DNA of 64,000 nucleotides. Origin: Cichorium intybus. Lineage: Eukaryota; Streptophyta; Magnoliopsida; Asterales; Asteraceae. Below the pieces are notes generated by a model. That model was not told the DNA's origin, ran no database searches, and saw only the letters and a list, made by a program, of their open reading frames with translations. Shown in pieces: positions 60,445-64,000 of this stretch. Each line of letters starts with the position of its first letter. The stretch's first letter is position 1. Location of the stretch: the NCBI GenBank assembly GCA_023525715.1, contig CM042016.1, forward strand, positions 81,699,382 to 81,763,381, read 5' to 3'. The position numbers and the translations under genes were made by a program.

Positions 60445-62105
60445 TGTAACACCCAGTTTCTTATCTCTGAATTACACCAATAATTACTCAAAATAACCAC
60501 AATGGTTCATGGTGTAATCAAGATTAAGCAACAGCAGTACAAGTAGTTATCAAAAGAACAAGTACATAACAAACGTGTCCCAAAAACTGGGTTACAAAAG
60601 ACTGTTTTTTTTTTTACAAAACTATACAGAAAAGCATATCATGGTTTACAACTAGTCCAAAAGTCAAGTCCCATGTCCAGTCGGATCATCCCTCAGCAAT
60701 CTTCTTACCTCTGTCACCTATAACACAACATATAACCATTTACATGAGCTAATTAAGCTCAGTCAGAAAAATTATCAAAGTTTAGAATCAATCTAATAAT
60801 TATCACAGTTTCTACAACTCAAATTACTACTCTCTATTTCAATGACTATCTCAGTCATTTGGTATACTCAATCAAACACAGCAATCAGATTAACAAGAAT
60901 TTCTCAATCTCGTTTAATTCATGATAATTGGTTGTCTCAACCAATTAAGATGTGCAATAAGTCAATTTAGTTATAATCAAACTATTTATATTGAATTATA
61001 ACTACTCACCTGATGTCTGTTCAGTCTGTGGTCCACCCGTGCCTCGTTTATCTCTTTCCTTCCTGTGTGAATCTGCTTAAAACAACATCACATATCATAC
61101 TTCAACATTCTCAAAACAATTTAACCACATCTAACTCATTAGGTCAAGAATCATAGCTAATAAAGATCACAAACTATGAACATCACGCACTATTAACTCA
61201 AAACCTCAAGCTTTGCGGGTTTTTTACTAAATCAACCGTTGGAACTTCATAATAATCACAACAAAGACTCATATAACTTACAATAACAATCTACTTAGCA
61301 ATACATGAGCTAATTTAAAGCATATTTTCGAGTTCAAGAATTTAGGGTTTAAGAATCTAGGGTTTAAAACCCTAAAACCACAAATCACCAACTTCAAAGC
61401 TAGAATTTAGACTCTTATAAACTTGCTACACTATTAATTGAACTCTACTTCATCAATTTCGCAGGTGGTCCTCAAGACCACCTAGAATCACTCCAACACA
61501 AGTATTTCACGGTTGAAACAAAGCCAAATTCAAGGGAAGTTACCTTTCAAGCTCCAAATGAAATTTCTTAACTTCAATTCACGATTTAACAGGCTTAAAT
61601 CTCGAATTAGATGGCTTAGATGGCTTAGATATCGATTTCTAGGGTTTAGAGAGGGTTTTGGTTGAATTGGAAATGACCCAAATGAAGGAAAACCCGTAAT
61701 TTAAAACATCCCAGTTGCGCGACACGACCCGTGTAGGCTCACACGACCCGTGTGAGACCTACAGCAAGCCATCCTGAATTTACACAGACCCACACGACCC
61801 GTGTAGCCTCACACGACCCGTGTGAGACCCAAACTCGTCTCGGTAATTTTTGAACAAGACCTACACGACCCGTGTAGCCTCACACGACCCGTGTAGACCT
61901 GAAAAAGGGTACTGTTTGGTTCTCAAGTCTTTCTACACGACCCGTGTGGCCATACACGACCCGTGTAGCTCTAAATTGACATTTTACAAGTCCAAACTTT
62001 ACTCAATTGGGGTTTTAACCATTCTAACTCATATAACAACCTATTTAATCTTAATTACACTAGAATTAACACAAAATCTATACAAATTAATAATATGGTA
62101 TTACA
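60445..62105 (-). repeat. 3' LTR of the right-hand chromovirus
   Basis: In minus reading it begins TGTAATACCATATTA after the purine tract and ends GGGTGTTACA, 1661 bp. The flank on the left is AACTC; the matching duplication should lie outside the window. Confidence 0.85.
61722..61968. repeat. Eight ACACGACCCGTGT hairpin words in the LTR
   Basis: CACACGACCCGTGTG and close forms occur eight times in pairs; CACACG pairs with CGTGTG around ACC. One exact copy also occurs in solo LTR C. Confidence 0.8.
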
Positions 62106-62143
62106 AGTTCTTACCCCCTTCAAAAGATTCCGTCCTCGGAATC

Positions 62144-64000
62144 TCATGAAAACAAGAAAGGATACTTTGATCGCATCTCTTCTTCAGCTTCCCAAGTGAC
62201 ATCTGTTCCTCTATGATGTCGCCATTGTACTTTAACTATTACAATCTCTTTATTTCGCAACTTTTTGATCTTTTTGTCTAAAATCTTCTCCGGTTGTTCT
62301 TGGTATTGAAGTTTACGATCTAACTGAACTTCTTTCAAAGGAATACGTGCCGACTCATCGTATAAAGTCTTACGGAGATGCGAGATATGAAACACATTAT
62401 GAATTCCCTGTAACTCATCAGGAAGTTCAAGTTTATAAGCTACTGTTCCCACTCGTTGAATTACACGGAAATGTCCAATAAACCGTGGGCTTAGTTTGCC
62501 ACGTTTACCAAAACGAATAATTCCCTTCCAGGGAGACACTTTTAACATTACTATATCTCCAACTTGAAACTCCAATGGTTTCCTTCGTTTATCTGCATAT
62601 TGTTTTTGACGCTGCTGAGCAATTCTCATATGCTCACGTATACTCTTTATCTTCGCCTCAGTTTCAGTTATAATTTCAGGACCCGCTAATGGCTTCTCTC
62701 CCACTTCTGACCAACAAGATGGTGTTCTACATATTGACCCATATAACGCTTCAAAGGGTGCCATTTGAATACTAGAATGATATGAGTTATTATATGTAAA
62801 TTCGGCCAAAGGTAGATGATCGTCCCAATTACCTCCAAAATCAATCACCGAAGCTCTAAGCATATCTTCTAGCGTCTGAATAGTTCTCTCGGTCTGACCA
62901 TCAGTCTGCGGATGATAAGCCGTACTCATTAAGACTTTAGTTCCCAAATGTTTTTGAAAACTTTGCCAAAAATGAGAAGTAAAACGACTATCGCGATCGG
63001 AGACTATAGAGATTGGTACTCCGTGTCGTCTCATCACCTCCTTAAGATAGATCTCTGCTAATTTGGACGCTTGATAATCTTCTCGTATGGGAATGAACTG
63101 CGCTGATTTAGTCAATCTATCAACAATTACCCATATAGAATCGAACCCTCGTGGTGTTTGGGGTAACTTGGTAATAAAGTCCATAGAAATCTCATCCCAC
63201 TTTTTCTTCGGTACAGGTAGTGGTTGAACTAACCCGTATGGTCTCTAATGATTTGCCTTGACTTGTAAACAAGTCAGACACTTCTCCACATATCTCCCAA
63301 CGTCACGTTTCATTCCCGGCCACCAGTAAAACGGCTTTAAACTTCTATACATCTTCGTACTACCTGGATGGATTGAATATCGTGTACAATGTACATCTTC
63401 AAGTAACAGCTGTCTCGTTTCTCCGTGTCTCGGGACCCACACTCGTCCTTGAAAAGTCTTCACTCCTTGTGCATTTTCAACTAGCTTATCTACGTAGCCA
63501 AGCATTCTCTCACTTTTCATGTCATTGGCTTCTCTCTGGGCACGTCGAATCATTTCTGGTAATTTACTAACCACTCCCATCCGAGCTGAAACGACTCGAA
63601 TAGGTGGTTCTTTTCGGCTTAACGCATCTGCCACTACATTTGCTTTACCAGGATGGTAAAGTATTTCACACTCATAATCTTTCAAAAGATTCATCCATCT
63701 TTGTTGTCTCATGTTCAGCTCTTTTTGATCAAACAGATATTTTAAACTCTTATGATCTGAATATATTTGGAACTTCACGCCATAAAGGTAATGTCGCCAG
63801 ATTTTTAGTGCAAAAACAATGGCGGCTAACTCTAAATCGTGTACTGGATAAGTTTGCTCATGAGGCTTTAGCTGTCGAGACGAATACGCAATTACTCGCC
63901 CCCTTTGCATTAATACACATCCAAGACCGATCTGTGAAGCATCGGTAAAAAGAACAAAGTCTTCCACACCTTGAGGTAAAGCTAACACCGGAGCTTCGCA
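62144..64000 (-). pseudogene. Pol (RNase H, integrase, chromodomain) of the right-hand chromovirus, one nonsense codon
   Basis: One continuous minus-strand frame from the window end to the stop at 62144, broken only by a TAG at 63245-63247 where related elements have Gln (between the integrase finger and the core). RNase H: LFTDASQIGLGCVLMQRG, LELAAIVFALK, YSDHKSLKYL. Integrase finger HHCC (SIHPGSTKMY, CLTCLQVKANH), DDE residues in SMDFITKLP, SDRDSRFTS and GQTERTIQ. GPY/F-like region and a C-terminal chromodomain (VIVKVQWRHHRGTDVTWEAE). The single C-to-T change implies very recent inactivation or a rare variant. The N-terminal part (protease, RT) is outside the window. Confidence 0.93.

Larger units (their letters stand above)
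60445..64000 (-). mobile_element. 3' half of a Ty3/gypsy chromovirus, cut by the window end
   Basis: Minus-strand element: pol (from 64000 down to 62144), a short 3' untranslated part, purine tract (GAAGGGGG near 62115) and 3' LTR. The 5' LTR, gag and the start of pol lie outside the window. Confidence 0.92.

Overview
This window is plant nuclear DNA from a eudicot. The dispersed repeats have an Asteraceae-like flavour, but I cannot name the species. The evidence is GT-AG introns, an intact 28-exon SMC3 cohesin gene with two minor-spliceosome introns, fragments of plant RLCK, HSP60 and PPR genes, MULE, hAT, Helitron and Ty3/gypsy elements, and many (TA)n arrays. No bacterial or organellar gene organisation is seen.

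Left part (1-8400): a cluster of small genes. Three paralogues of a short coiled-coil protein (653-1100, 4200-4604, 6977-7329) share tryptophans at heptad spacings and a C-terminal YP..FP motif. The middle copy is intact; the outer two change frame inside a poly-A run. Between them lie a GRF-type zinc-finger protein with a C-terminal membrane helix (1304-1652) and a three-exon MULE-transposase-derived gene on the minus strand (2153-3503). That gene keeps its SWIM finger but appears to have lost its catalytic acidic residues. Tandem repeats of 22, 167, 63 and 177 bp lie between the genes.

8400-15400: a probable Helitron carrying broken pieces of a receptor-like cytoplasmic kinase and a mitochondrial HSP60, ending at a hairpin plus CTAG at 11873; then gene-poor AT-rich DNA; then a fragment of a Ty3/gypsy LTR with its primer binding site.

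15400-38700: a stack of insertions in a (TA)n microsatellite. Three different terminal-inverted-repeat elements (E1 15999-33634, E2 33768-35586, E3 35669-38374) sit one after another, each bordered by (TA)n. E1 carries a PPR gene fragment, and its left inverted repeat was split by a 16.5-kb nest: a gag-only Ty1/copia-like element (16033-32547, target duplication CTAAC), itself split in one LTR by a nearly complete Ty3/gypsy chromovirus (23226-32149, target duplication TTTAT). The gypsy element has a 68-nt intron-like sequence between gag and pol.

39982-48065 (minus): the SMC3 gene, the only clear conserved host gene. Its spliced coding sequence gives 1201 aa by my exon model. Introns carry MITEs, and the 5' leader intron carries a stray exon of an unrelated gene.

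48100-64000: further nested elements. There is a solo LTR (48547-50565), then an internally deleted hAT element (50711-60338) interrupted by two solo LTRs (52451-55273, target duplication ATGCA; 55689-60107, target duplication GCTAG), each carrying a smaller element. Last is the 3' half of another Ty3/gypsy chromovirus on the minus strand, running off the window end.

Coordinates of splice sites and element ends were read by eye; single-base errors are possible.
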